Shown: positions 53,467 through 62,777 of the stretch, piece after piece
Layout of the letters: every line of letters starts with the position of its first letter
Numbering within the stretch: position 1 is the stretch's first letter
Assembly (NCBI RefSeq): GCF_000192575.1
Contig: NZ_GL876934.1
Coordinates: forward strand, 357,941 to 421,940
Length of the DNA stretch: 64,000 nt
From: Novosphingobium nitrogenifigens DSM 19370
Lineage (GTDB): Bacteria > Pseudomonadota > Alphaproteobacteria > Sphingomonadales > Sphingomonadaceae
Reading direction: 5' to 3'
Translations under genes and position numbers: made by a program
Notes under the pieces: generated by a model
Database searches by the model: none
What the model saw: the letters and a program-made list of their open reading frames with translations, nothing else
Told to the model about the DNA's origin: nothing

Positions 53467-55569
53467 ATGGCCAAGACCACCCCCCAACCCGCCGCTGCCA
53501 TCTCCGCCCCGCCCCGTGCGGACAAGCGGGCCTCCAGCTTCACCCACCATGGCGTGACGGTAGAGGACGATTACGCATGGTTGCGCGACCCGGGTTATCC
53601 CGAAGTCACCGACCCCGACGTGCTCGGCTATCTCGAAGCCGAAAACGCCTGGTTCGCCGCGCGCATGGGCGACCGCCAGCCGTTGATGGACAAGCTGTTC
53701 ACCGAAATGCGCGGGCGCATCAAGGAAGCCGACCGCTCGGTTCCGCAAAAGGACGGAGCCTATCTCTATTGGGTCGAATACGAGGAAGGGGCCGAATACA
53801 AGAAGTGGTGGCGCCGCCCGGTCGAAGGCGGCGCGGACGAACTCGTTCTCGATGAAACCGCCCTTGCCGAAGGAAAGGACTATTTCCGCCTCGGCGCGCT
53901 GTCGGTCTCGAACGACGGCAAGCGGCTGGCATGGTCGATCGACGACAACGGTTCGGAACGCTTCACCGCGCGGATCAAGGTGATCGCAACCGGAGAGATC
54001 CTGCCCGACGTCATCCCCGACACCCTGTCCGGCCTTGTCTGGACAAGCGATGACAGCGCCCTCGTCTATGCCCGCGTCAACGGACAGTGGCGCACCGACA
54101 CCCTGCTCGTCCATCGCATCGGCACTCCGCTCGAAGAGGACACGGTGCTGTTCCACGAAGCGGACGAAGGCTTTCGCGTCGGCGTCGGTCTCTCGGCCAG
54201 CGAGCGCTGGCTGGTCATCGCGACCGGCGACCATGAAACGAGCGAAGTCCATCTCGTCCCCGCCGCCGATCCGACCGCCACGCCGATCCTGGTCCGCGCG
54301 CGCGAGACGGGAATCGAATACGACGTCGATGTGCTCGACCGTGGCGACGGCAGCGAGCCGGTGCTCTATATCCACACCAACGACACGCACGAGAATTTCC
54401 GCCTCGCGACGGCCGCATTGTCCTCGCCCGCGCAATGGACGACGCTGATCGAGGGCAGCGATGCCTTTTACCTGACCGGGTTCGACCTCTTCCGCGATTT
54501 CTATGTCATCGAAGGTCGCGTGCGCGGACTCGATCGCATCGAAGTGCGCTATTACGACGATCCCGCCCGGATCGAGGCGATCGCCTTCCCCGAGGAAAGC
54601 TACGAAGCGGCCCTTGCCGACAATCCGGAATGGGTGACCGACCGGCTGCGGCTGACGTATGAATCGATGGTCAGCCCGGCGACCGTCTATGACTATCACG
54701 TTACCGACAAGCGGCTCGAACTGCTCAAGGTGCAGGAAATCCCCTCGGGCTACGACGCCTCGCTCTATGTGACGCAGCGGCTGGAAATCCCGGCTCGTGA
54801 CGGCACCGCGATCCCGGTCTCGATCATGATGCGCAAGGACCGTACCGGCGACGGGCCGCTCTATCTCTATGGCTATGGCGCCTATGGCATTGCCATCGGC
54901 CCGGGTTTTTCGACGGCACGGCTCAGCCTCGTCGATCGCGGCATGGCCTTTGCGATCGCCCATATCCGGGGCGGAGACGATCTTGGCCGCCGCTGGTACA
55001 AGGACGGCAAGCTCGACAAGCGCACCAACACGTTCAACGATTTCGTCGATGTCGCGCGCGGCCTTGTCGAACGCGGCCTGACGGCACCGGGCCGGATCGC
55101 GATTGCCGGGGGCTCGGCCGGTGGCGAACTCATGGGCGCGGTCATCAATACCGATCCCGACCTCTGGGGCGCGGTCGTCGCGCATGTCCCCTTCGTTGAC
55201 GTGCTCAACACCATGCTCGACGAGACCTTGCCGCTGACCCCGGGCGAGTGGCCCGAATGGGGCAACCCGATCGAGGATGCGCAGGCTTTTGCCCTGATCC
55301 GTTCCTATTCGCCTTACGATCAGGTGCGCGCGCAGGCCTATCCGCCGCTGATGGTGACAGCCGGGCTCAACGACCCGCGCGTGACCTATTGGGAACCGGC
55401 CAAATGGGTGGCAAAGCTGCGCGAGCTGAAAACCGACGGCAACGAACTGGTTCTCAAGACCAATATGGGTGCCGGGCACGGCGGCAAGTCGGGCCGGTTC
55501 GAAAGCCTCAAGGAAACGGCGGAGGAATTCGCCTTCATCCTGTGGCAACTGGGTCTCGACGCTGCCTGA
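53467..55569 (+). CDS. ptrB: S9 family oligopeptidase B (protease II)
   Basis: A 700-residue serine oligopeptidase. The N-terminal seven-blade propeller (YAWLRDPGYPEV, EYEEGAEYKKWWRRP, LYIHTNDTHENFRLA) covers the alpha/beta-hydrolase domain, which holds the nucleophile in IAGGSAGGELMGA near residue 549, Asp in TAGLNDPRVTYWEPAKW and His in MGAGHGGKSGRF. It cuts short peptides after basic residues. Cytoplasmic. Transcribed with the thioesterase gene 23 bases downstream. Confidence 0.94.
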   Translation: MAKTTPQPAAAISAPPRADKRASSFTHHGVTVEDDYAWLRDPGYPEVTDPDVLGYLEAENAWFAARMGDRQPLMDKLFTEMRGRIKEADRSVPQKDGAYLYWVEYEEGAEYKKWWRRPVEGGADELVLDETALAEGKDYFRLGALSVSNDGKRLAWSIDDNGSERFTARIKVIATGEILPDVIPDTLSGLVWTSDDSALVYARVNGQWRTDTLLVHRIGTPLEEDTVLFHEADEGFRVGVGLSASERWLVIATGDHETSEVHLVPAADPTATPILVRARETGIEYDVDVLDRGDGSEPVLYIHTNDTHENFRLATAALSSPAQWTTLIEGSDAFYLTGFDLFRDFYVIEGRVRGLDRIEVRYYDDPARIEAIAFPEESYEAALADNPEWVTDRLRLTYESMVSPATVYDYHVTDKRLELLKVQEIPSGYDASLYVTQRLEIPARDGTAIPVSIMMRKDRTGDGPLYLYGYGAYGIAIGPGFSTARLSLVDRGMAFAIAHIRGGDDLGRRWYKDGKLDKRTNTFNDFVDVARGLVERGLTAPGRIAIAGGSAGGELMGAVINTDPDLWGAVVAHVPFVDVLNTMLDETLPLTPGEWPEWGNPIEDAQAFALIRSYSPYDQVRAQAYPPLMVTAGLNDPRVTYWEPAKWVAKLRELKTDGNELVLKTNMGAGHGGKSGRFESLKETAEEFAFILWQLGLDAA

Positions 55570-55592
55570 CCGCAAAAAGGACAATGCCGACA

Positions 55593-55988
55593 ATGGCGAA
55601 CCGCTTTGCCATGACCTTTTCCGCGACGGCCGAGGACATCGATGAACTCGGCCATGTCAACAATGCGGTCTGGGTCCGCTGGATGGAGCGGATCGCCGTC
55701 GCGCATTGGGAACACGATGCCTTGCCCGACCACGTCGCGGCCTATGCCTGGGTCGTGACCCGGCACGAAATCGATTATCGCAGCAATATCCGCGAGGGCG
55801 ACATGGCCCATGCCGAAACATTCATTCCGGAAAAGCCGACCGGTGCCCGGTTTAACCGCTGCACCGAATTTCGCGATGCGGCGGGCAAGTTGCTGGTCGC
55901 GTCCCGCACCACCTGGGCCTTGCTCGACCGGGCAAGCGGACGCCTGATGCGGGTTCCGGCTGAAGTGGCGGCGCCCTTCCTGCCGTAA
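55593..55988 (+). CDS. Acyl-CoA thioesterase (4-hydroxybenzoyl-CoA type hot-dog)
   Basis: A 131-residue hot-dog protein with the family core DIDELGHVNNAVWVRWMERIAVAHW; the Asp/Asn of this helix are catalytic in YbgC/4-HBT enzymes. It hydrolyses acyl-CoA, substrate unknown. ATG 55593 lies 11 bases after AAGGA; ATG 55584 is an alternative. It shares a transcript with ptrB and ends 5 bases before an interspersed hairpin. Confidence 0.88.
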   Translation: MANRFAMTFSATAEDIDELGHVNNAVWVRWMERIAVAHWEHDALPDHVAAYAWVVTRHEIDYRSNIREGDMAHAETFIPEKPTGARFNRCTEFRDAAGKLLVASRTTWALLDRASGRLMRVPAEVAAPFLP

Positions 55989-55993
55989 TACCA

Positions 55994-56023
55994 ACCTGCA
56001 ATGAGGTCCTTCTCATTACAGGT
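55994..56023. repeat. Interspersed hairpin, copy 2 (ACCTGCAAYGAG family)
   Basis: ACCTGCAATGAG, 6-base loop, CTCATTACAGGT: a 12-bp stem with one mismatch, between the convergent stops of the thioesterase and the zinc-ribbon-like gene. Confidence 0.8.
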
Positions 56024-56035
56024 CAGTAAAGGACG

Positions 56036-56470
56036 TCAGGCCGCGCCCGGAAGAGCGGCGGGCAAACGCATCGTTGCCGCGACACGCTGCATCTTGCCCC
56101 CGCGACGGACGCGCGGCGGCGCGCTGTCGCGCAATTCAAGAGCGCTGTCGGGTTCATCGACGCGGTATTGGGCCCGCAAGTCGAGCTTGTAGGCCTCGAC
56201 CTCTTCCTCGCTGGCCAGATGAGCGACCGTGAAGCGGCGCACCACATAATCGCTCAGCGTATCGATCAGCGTCAGCACGCGTCCGCCCGCCATTTCAGCC
56301 AGCCGCGAAACATCGATACCATTGGCCAGCGACCAGTTCCGCCGATCCCAGGTCACCACCGGACGTCGGCAATAACGACAGGTGCTGTGGAGCGAACCAT
56401 CGCTTTCATGGCGACGTACGCGATCCGGGAGGTGTTCGCGGGTAAACCAGCACTTTGTCAGGGACTCCAT
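56036..56470 (-). CDS. Small conserved-looking protein with CxxC zinc-ribbon-like motif
   Basis: A 144-residue protein I cannot assign. The N-terminus has Cys7 and the pair CRYCRR (Cys31, Cys34) with His residues between (EHLPDRVRRHESDGSLH), suggesting a small zinc site. The middle is an ordered alpha/beta stretch (GGRVLTLIDTLSDYVVRRFTVAHLASEEEVEAYKLDLRAQYR). The tail is basic. ATG 56470 follows GGAGG. The frame is open further upstream but those codons look non-coding. It lies just after ftsK on the same strand. Confidence 0.7.
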   Translation of the reverse strand: MESLTKCWFTREHLPDRVRRHESDGSLHSTCRYCRRPVVTWDRRNWSLANGIDVSRLAEMAGGRVLTLIDTLSDYVVRRFTVAHLASEEEVEAYKLDLRAQYRVDEPDSALELRDSAPPRVRRGGKMQRVAATMRLPAALPGAA

Positions 56471-56601
56471 GGCCAAACGCCTCCATTGCTCCACATGTGA
56501 CCGACGGGTCGTGTTCACGGGATGGAGGAATCCGGCCCGCCGGTCATGACAACAGGACGGCGGGCACAGGACAAGGTTAAGGGCGCATGAAAAGCGCCGG
56601 G

Positions 56602-59040
56602 TCAGAGAGGGTTCCCGTCCTTGTCGCGATAGATCTCGCGGCGTCCGACATGGTTGGCCGGACCGACCAGTCCATCGGCTTCCATCCGCTCGATCCACTT
56701 GGACGCGGTATTGTAGCCGACGCCCATCTGGCGCTGGATCCAGCTCGCCGAAGCCTTCTGACTTTCGAACACGAGCTGGCAGACCTGCCGATACTTGCGC
56801 TCTTCGGGATTGTCCGAAGCGGTGGCGTCGAGATCGTCGAACCCGAAGCTGCCCTCGGCCGGTTCCTCGGTGACCGAATCGACATATTCGGGCGAGCCCT
56901 GACCGCGCCAGTGATCGGCCACGCGTTCGACTTCCTCGTCCGAGACGAAGGGGCCGTGGACGCGCTTGATCGGATCGGTGCTGGGTTTGTAGAGCATGTC
57001 GCCCTTGCCCAGCAGCTGTTCGGCCCCCTGTTCGCCAAGGATCGTGCGCGAGTCGATGCGGCTGGTCACGGCAAAGCTGATACGGGTCGGCAGGTTCGCC
57101 TTGATGACGCCGGTGATGACGTCGACCGAGGGACGCTGCGTCGCCATGATCAGGTGAATGCCCGCCGCACGGCTCTTTTGCGACAGACGCTGGATCAGCA
57201 CTTCGATTTCCTTGCCCACCGTGACCATGAGGTCGGCGAGTTCGTCGACGATGACCACGATCTGCGGCAGGACCTGATAATCGAGCTGCTGTTCCTCGTA
57301 GATTTCCTCGCCGGTATCAGGATCGAAACCGACCTGGATGCGGCGGCCGAGCGGCTTGCCCTTGGACGCGGCGGCGCGAACTTTTTCGTTGAAGCCCGAG
57401 AGGTTGCGCACCCCGATCGAGCTCATCATGCGATAACGCCGCTCCATTTCCTCGACCGCCCACTTGAGCGCGCGGACCGCCTTGGCCGGCTCGGTCACCA
57501 CCGGCGAGAGGAGGTGCGGAATGTCGTCATAGCTCTTGAGTTCGAGCACCTTGGGATCGACCAGAATCATCCGGCACTGCTGCGGCGTCAGACGATAGAG
57601 CAGCGAAAGGAGGATGCAGTTGAGCCCCACCGACTTGCCCGACCCGGTCGTCCCGGCGACCAGCAAGTGCGGCATGGTGGCAAGATCGGCCACCACCGGT
57701 TCGCCGGTGATGTCCTTGCCCAGAATGATCGGCAACAGCCCCTTGGCATTGACGAAGCGGTCGCACCCAACCAGTTCGCGGAAACTGACCATCTCGCGCG
57801 TGACGTTGGGCAGTTCGATCCCCATGACCGTGCGGCCCGGGATCGATGAGACGCGCGCAGAGACCGCGCTCATGTTGCGGGCAATGTCGTCGGCCAGCCC
57901 GATCACGCGGCTCGCCTTGGTGCCCGGTGCGGGTTCGAGTTCGTACATCGTGACGACCGGGCCGGTCCGCACGGCGGTCACTTCGCCCTTCACCTTGAAG
58001 TCGTCGAGCACGTTTTCGAGCAGGCGCGCGTTCCGTTCGAGCGCGAGCTTGTCGATCTTGGGCGCCGAAGCGGGCGGCGCTTCCTCCAATATCTCGATCG
58101 AGGGCAATTCGAACTTGTCGAAAAGGTCGCCCTGTCGCGCCTTGGTATTGGTTGTCGCAGGCGCAGGCGAACGCGTGGGATCGGTGATCTCGGTCTGGCG
58201 ACGCGATCCGGCCGCGGCATTGTCTCCGGCCGGGGTTCCCGCCTCGTCGACATCCGCGCTCTCGAGAGCGTCAGCAATGATGACGCCGCTTTCTCCGGCC
58301 TTCTGCCGCTTGGCCCGCGCCGGAGCGAGAGCATCCTCGACATCGTCCTCGCCTTCGTCCTCAACCGTATTGCGGCGGAAGAAATTGGGGAGGGTGATCA
58401 AACGCCACCAGTCGAGCGCAAAGACGCGGCCCGCCAGGAACAGCCCCGCGAGCCCGAGAATCCCGGCAACCGCCAGCGCCACCCAAGTCTCGACCGCCCC
58501 GGCATAATGCGCGCCCCAATGCACGCCCGCCGCGCCGAGCAGGCCGAAAAGACCGCCCATCCCGGCCGGAAGACGCCCACCCTGCGGCGCATAGCCCAGC
58601 GCCACCGCCACATCGAGCAGGACGATCGCCACCGTCAGCAGGAGCCCCAGTCGCCACCACGCGGGCAGCTCGGGCAGTTCCTCGTCATCCTCGGTGATTT
58701 CGATCAGGTCCCCGGCCCCGTCCCACAAACGGCGAGCATAGACGAACAGCAGCGGCAGGATCAGCGCACCGGGCAGGCCGAACAGCATCAGCACCCGCTC
58801 GGACGCCCATGCACCGGGCAATCCCATCCAGTTCTCGACCGGACTTCCCGACGCGGTCGAGCCCGAGGGATCGGTCTCGGTATAGCTGAACAGTGCGAGC
58901 GCGAGGAACACCATCACCCCGAACAGGCCCGCACCGCCGATCAGCTCGGCACTGCGCCGGAAACTGCGGCGCAGGATCGCGCGCCAGTCGGACCGGCCGG
59001 AACGCCCGCCCGATGCCGATGATACTGCCCGCGATGCCAT
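56602..59040 (-). CDS. ftsK: DNA translocase FtsK
   Basis: An 812-residue protein for chromosome-dimer resolution at the septum. Four or more membrane helices lie in residues 30-210, then a 150-residue acidic, disordered linker, the RecA-like motor with Walker A VAGTTGSGKSVGLN near 460 and Walker B IVVIVDELADLM, and a C-terminal winged-helix gamma domain (YRQVCQLVFESQKASASWIQ) that reads KOPS. AAGGAATCGAGC before ATG 59040 fixes the start; a longer frame begins 19 codons earlier. Linker length is short compared with E. coli, as is normal in alphaproteobacteria. Confidence 0.97.
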   Translation of the reverse strand: MASRAVSSASGGRSGRSDWRAILRRSFRRSAELIGGAGLFGVMVFLALALFSYTETDPSGSTASGSPVENWMGLPGAWASERVLMLFGLPGALILPLLFVYARRLWDGAGDLIEITEDDEELPELPAWWRLGLLLTVAIVLLDVAVALGYAPQGGRLPAGMGGLFGLLGAAGVHWGAHYAGAVETWVALAVAGILGLAGLFLAGRVFALDWWRLITLPNFFRRNTVEDEGEDDVEDALAPARAKRQKAGESGVIIADALESADVDEAGTPAGDNAAAGSRRQTEITDPTRSPAPATTNTKARQGDLFDKFELPSIEILEEAPPASAPKIDKLALERNARLLENVLDDFKVKGEVTAVRTGPVVTMYELEPAPGTKASRVIGLADDIARNMSAVSARVSSIPGRTVMGIELPNVTREMVSFRELVGCDRFVNAKGLLPIILGKDITGEPVVADLATMPHLLVAGTTGSGKSVGLNCILLSLLYRLTPQQCRMILVDPKVLELKSYDDIPHLLSPVVTEPAKAVRALKWAVEEMERRYRMMSSIGVRNLSGFNEKVRAAASKGKPLGRRIQVGFDPDTGEEIYEEQQLDYQVLPQIVVIVDELADLMVTVGKEIEVLIQRLSQKSRAAGIHLIMATQRPSVDVITGVIKANLPTRISFAVTSRIDSRTILGEQGAEQLLGKGDMLYKPSTDPIKRVHGPFVSDEEVERVADHWRGQGSPEYVDSVTEEPAEGSFGFDDLDATASDNPEERKYRQVCQLVFESQKASASWIQRQMGVGYNTASKWIERMEADGLVGPANHVGRREIYRDKDGNPL

Positions 59041-59171
59041 GCTCGATTCCTTCAGGTAAAAGCGGGGCCCTGTCATCCCCACATCCGTGTCCATCATGCG
59101 CCAGAGGCCGCGCGACCGTCAAGAATCCAAGGGATTCCGTCGAGTCGTGCATCCACCGATTTCGGTTCGGA

Positions 59172-59708
59172 TTATCGCGAGAGCCCGTCGATGGCGGCAA
59201 AGCCATAGGCCCGGAGCCGTTCCGCGCGCCGCCTGTCCATGCCGCCAAGCGCCAGAACCGGCAAGGGGCATTGCCGCGCCATCAGGGCAAAGCGCAGCGG
59301 ACCCAGTCCTTTCGCTCCGGGATGCGAGCGCGTCGGAAAGACCGGCGACAGCAGCACGGCATCGACCCTGGCCCTTGCCGCCCCGGCCAGTTCCCCCATG
59401 TCGTGCGCCGTTGCCAGACGCAGCCCGCCTGCGCCCTTGCCCCATCGGGAAAGGTGGCGGGCCGGACCATAGCCAACCCCGGACAGAACGAACGCCACGC
59501 CGTAGAGGCGCGCCAGCCGAGCGAGCCCCTTCATCCGTTTCGCCCGCGCCGCCGGGTCGAGGTGATAATGGCGAAAGACCAGCGCGCTTCCCGCCGGAAG
59601 CCGGGCCAGCGCGCGATCGAGCACGGCATCGTTGCGCGCATCGCTCAAGAGGACGACGCGCGGCGCCCGCAGGCGGCGGGATCGGGAGACAGGGTGGCAC
59701 TTTGCCAT
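59172..59708 (-). CDS. ThiE/TenI-like thiamine phosphate synthase family protein
   Basis: A 178-residue TIM-barrel protein, shorter than typical ThiE (about 210). Recognisable parts are LLSDARNDAVLDRAL at the start, the strand FRHYHL, VDAVLLSPVFPTRSHPGAKGLGP and VLALGGMDRRRAERL, the phosphate-binding end of the barrel. The N-terminal KxxQ substrate motif of ThiE is not seen, so real thiamine phosphate synthase activity is doubtful; TenI-like role is possible. Divergent from yggS with a 21-base gap. Confidence 0.75.
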   Translation of the reverse strand: MAKCHPVSRSRRLRAPRVVLLSDARNDAVLDRALARLPAGSALVFRHYHLDPAARAKRMKGLARLARLYGVAFVLSGVGYGPARHLSRWGKGAGGLRLATAHDMGELAGAARARVDAVLLSPVFPTRSHPGAKGLGPLRFALMARQCPLPVLALGGMDRRRAERLRAYGFAAIDGLSR

Positions 59709-59729
59709 GCGCGCGCTATAGCACCGGGC

Positions 59730-60434
59730 ATGACTCCTGCCAGCCATACTCCCGCCGACCAGCCGACCGGCTACGACGATCTCTCCCCCCTTGCCGCGAT
59801 CCGTGCGCGTATCGATCACGCCGCAAAAATCGCCGGGCGCAAGGGCGAAGACGTCACGCTCGTCGCGATCAGCAAGACCAAGCCTGCGTCCGCGATCCTG
59901 CCGTTGATTGCAGAAGGTCAGCGGGTGTTCGGCGAAAACCGGGTTCAGGAAGCGCAGGACAAGTGGCCGGCGCTGATCGAGGCCTATCCCGACTGCAAAC
60001 TGCATCTGGTCGGCCAGTTGCAATCGAACAAGGCCGAAGCGGCGGTGCGTCTGTTCGACTGCATCCATTCGCTCGACCGTCCCTCGCTCCTGACCGCGCT
60101 TGCCCATGCCATGGACAAGGTCGGCCGCCGCGTGCCGCTGTTCGTGCAAGTGAACATCGGCGAGGAAGAACAGAAGGGCGGCTGCGCGATTGCCGATCTT
60201 CCCGCCCTGCTGACGCAGGCCCGCGCGGCGGACTTGCCGGTTCAGGGGCTGATGTGCGTTCCACCCGCGGGGATCGAGGCGGCGCCGTTCTTCGCGTTGC
60301 TGGGTAAGCTCGCGGCCGATCACGGGTTGTCGGGGCTGTCGATGGGCATGAGCGAGGATTTCGAGACCGCCGTCATGCTCGGCGCCACGCACGTGCGCGT
60401 CGGCAGCGCACTGTTCGGGCGCCGCGAAGGCTGA
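59730..60434 (+). CDS. yggS: YggS/PLPBP family pyridoxal-phosphate homeostasis protein
   Basis: A 234-residue PLP-binding single-domain barrel. The PLP lysine is in LVAISKTKPASAI (near residue 51), with FGENRVQEA, HLVGQLQSNK and the phosphate-binding SMGMSEDFETAV and VRVGSALFGRR. Such proteins buffer PLP and affect amino-acid pools rather than catalyse a reaction. ATG 59730 chosen; the frame is open upstream but overlaps the divergent gene. Confidence 0.95.
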   Translation: MTPASHTPADQPTGYDDLSPLAAIRARIDHAAKIAGRKGEDVTLVAISKTKPASAILPLIAEGQRVFGENRVQEAQDKWPALIEAYPDCKLHLVGQLQSNKAEAAVRLFDCIHSLDRPSLLTALAHAMDKVGRRVPLFVQVNIGEEEQKGGCAIADLPALLTQARAADLPVQGLMCVPPAGIEAAPFFALLGKLAADHGLSGLSMGMSEDFETAVMLGATHVRVGSALFGRREG

Positions 60435-60448
60435 ACGACCTCACGGCC

Positions 60449-61087
60449 ATGACGGCGGCGCCCCCTCTCCTTGCCTCCGTGCTGGCGTTCCTGCCGGTCG
60501 CGGCCCTGCTGTCGATCACGCCGGGGGCCGATACCCTGCTGGTCCTGCGCACTGCCGGATTGGCAGGTGCGCGCGCAGCGGCCTTTGCGGCGCTGGGCGT
60601 TGGCCTTGGCTGCATGGGATGGGGACTGCTCGTCGCGCTCGGGCTCGGAGCCGTCCTGGTCGCAAGCCCGCTCGCCTTTGCCTGGCTGAAAGCTGCGGGC
60701 GCGCTTTACCTTGCCTGGATCGGCATGGCCCTGCTGCGCGGGGGAAAGACATCGCAGGGCCCGGCGGTCGAACCGGCCCGTCGCACCGGCGCCCTGATTG
60801 CTTTCCGACGCGGTTTCCTCACCAACCTGCTCAATCCCAAAGTCGGCGTGTTCTATCTGACGCTGTTGCCGCAATTCCTGCCGCAGGGCCCCGGCATGGC
60901 CATGGCGGGCCTTGTCCTCGCCGCCGCCCATGTGCTGGTCTCATTGCTGTGGTTTGCGGTGATGATCGTCTTTGCCGCCCGCCTTGCCCCGATGCTTGCC
61001 CGCCCGGCGGTGAGCCGGGGGCTCGACCGCCTTTGTGGCGTGGTCTTCATCGGGTTCGGCGCCAAACTCGCCCTTTCGCGAGCCTGA
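60449..61087 (+). CDS. LysE/RhtB family exporter
   Basis: A 212-residue inner-membrane protein with six hydrophobic helices. LysE-family marks are AALLSITPGADTLLVLRTA in helix 1 and RRGFLTNLLNPKVGVFYLTLLPQFLP in the second half. Exports amino acids or similar small solutes; substrate not determinable. It follows yggS by 14 bases, same strand, and its stop is directly next to the pyk stop on the other strand. Confidence 0.93.
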   Translation: MTAAPPLLASVLAFLPVAALLSITPGADTLLVLRTAGLAGARAAAFAALGVGLGCMGWGLLVALGLGAVLVASPLAFAWLKAAGALYLAWIGMALLRGGKTSQGPAVEPARRTGALIAFRRGFLTNLLNPKVGVFYLTLLPQFLPQGPGMAMAGLVLAAAHVLVSLLWFAVMIVFAARLAPMLARPAVSRGLDRLCGVVFIGFGAKLALSRA

Positions 61088-62581
61088 TCAGTCCACTCCA
61101 CCCTGCTCGGCATGGCGAGCCAGTTCGTCACCGGCCAGAGTGACCACATGGAGCAGGTTGGTCGAACCGGGCGTGCCGAAGGGAACCCCGGCCAGCATGA
61201 TCAGCTTCGACCCCGGCGACCCGAAACCGTGGCGCAGCGCCATGCGCTTGCCCTTGGCGATCATTTCCTCGAAGCTGCCGATGTCCTTGGTGTTGACGGC
61301 ATGAGCCCCCCACAGCAGGCCGACGCGACGCGCCGTCTTGAGCGTGGGTGTCAGGACCAGCATGGGAACGCCCGGCCGTTCGCGCGCGACCCGACGCGCG
61401 GTCGACCCCGATCCGGTAAAGACCACGATCCCCGCAATCGGCAGCGTCGCCGCGATCGAGGCGCAGGCCCCGGCCAGAGCATCGGCGGTCGTCGGATCGG
61501 GCGGCGTCTCGATGAAATGGATGCGCGCGTTATAGGCATTGTCCGCTTCGACCTGGGCGGCGATGCGGTTCATGATCGTCACTGCTTCTTCGGGCCAGGC
61601 ACCGGCAGCAGTTTCGGCCGAGAGCATGACGGCATCGGCGCCGTCGTAGACCGCGTTGGCAACGTCGGAAACTTCCGCGCGCGTCGGCGTCGGCGCCTCG
61701 ATCATCGATTCGAGCATCTGCGTCGCGACGACGACCGGCTTGCCCTGACGACGGGCCATGGCAACGATCCGCTTCTGCAGCGGCGGGACTTCCTCGGGAT
61801 TGAGCTCGACCCCCAGATCGCCGCGCGCGACCATGATCCCGTCGGACAATTCGATGATCTCGCCCAGCCGCCCGATCGCGGCAGGCTTTTCGATCTTGGC
61901 CATCAGCGCCGCACGCCCGCCGATCAGGCGCCGTGCCTCGGCAAGATCTTCAGGCCGCTGCACGAAGGACAGCGCGATCCAGTCGGCGCCCTGTTCCACC
62001 GCGAAGGCAAGGTCGCGACGATCCTTGTCGGTCAGCGCCGGGACCGGCACCACCGCATCGGGAATGTTGACGCCCTTGCGGTTGGAAATGACCCCGCCGA
62101 CTTCGGCCGAACAGAGGATTTCGTTTGCGTCGGCGCGGATCACGCGCAGGCGCAGCTTGCCGTCGTCGATCAACAGCCGCTGCCCCTTTTGCAGGATGCC
62201 GAACAATTCGGGATGCGGCAGGCAGACGCGGGTTTCATCACCCGGCTCGGGATTGCGGTCGAGCGTGAAATGCCCCGAATGGCGAATGACCGCGCGATCG
62301 CCCTTGAAGGTGCCGACGCGCAGCTTGGGCCCCTGCAAGTCGCACAGGATCGTGATCGGGTGCTTGACCTTGGCCTCCAGCGCGCGGATCGCCGCGATCG
62401 TCTGGGCATGCATGGCCTGTTCGCCGTGGCTCATGTTGACGCGAAAGGCATCGGCCCCTGCGCGAAAGAGCTTTTCCAGCATTTCCGGGGAACTGCTGGC
62501 CGGTCCGACCGTTGCCAGTATCTTGACCTTGCGCCCGCGAGGGTCGAGCTTCTTCGGGTCCGAATTTGCCAAGGCAGTCAT
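61088..62581 (-). CDS. pyk: Pyruvate kinase
   Basis: A 497-residue glycolytic enzyme that makes pyruvate and ATP from phosphoenolpyruvate. Motifs: ILATVGPASSSPEML, FRVNMSHG (substrate Arg/Asn/Ser), the catalytic lysine and glutamate in LMAKIEKPAAIGR, GDLGVELNPEEVP, TQMLESMIEAPTPTRAEVSDVANAV and VMLSAETAAG. The C-terminal regulatory domain is complete. Monocistronic by position: convergent with the exporter, with the interspersed hairpin upstream. Confidence 0.97.
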   Translation of the reverse strand: MTALANSDPKKLDPRGRKVKILATVGPASSSPEMLEKLFRAGADAFRVNMSHGEQAMHAQTIAAIRALEAKVKHPITILCDLQGPKLRVGTFKGDRAVIRHSGHFTLDRNPEPGDETRVCLPHPELFGILQKGQRLLIDDGKLRLRVIRADANEILCSAEVGGVISNRKGVNIPDAVVPVPALTDKDRRDLAFAVEQGADWIALSFVQRPEDLAEARRLIGGRAALMAKIEKPAAIGRLGEIIELSDGIMVARGDLGVELNPEEVPPLQKRIVAMARRQGKPVVVATQMLESMIEAPTPTRAEVSDVANAVYDGADAVMLSAETAAGAWPEEAVTIMNRIAAQVEADNAYNARIHFIETPPDPTTADALAGACASIAATLPIAGIVVFTGSGSTARRVARERPGVPMLVLTPTLKTARRVGLLWGAHAVNTKDIGSFEEMIAKGKRMALRHGFGSPGSKLIMLAGVPFGTPGSTNLLHVVTLAGDELARHAEQGGVD

Positions 62582-62722
62582 CCTTGCGTCATGAGGCAGG
62601 AAGCGTGCCCGAATGCGTCGGGAACGCCGGGGATGCGCGCCGGGCTATGGCCCATGACGGCTTAAAACCCAAGACGAATATCCCTCCGCAATCACCCGGT
62701 GGATACGAATTACTCTTATCCG

Positions 62723-62753
62723 GACCTGCAATGAGATAAACTCATTGCAGGTC
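62723..62753. repeat. Interspersed hairpin, copy 3 (ACCTGCAAYGAG family)
   Basis: GACCTGCAATGAG, loop ATAAA, CTCATTGCAGGTC: a perfect 13-bp stem, between the pirin stop (62778) and the pyk start (62581). Confidence 0.85.
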
Positions 62754-62777
62754 GTTTCGCTCAGACGGCGCGCGGCC

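Noticed and set aside
51578..55569. Mobile-element origin for the cluster of peptidase genes
   Set aside because: No transposase, integrase, tRNA target or direct repeats, and no obvious break in composition from the surroundings.
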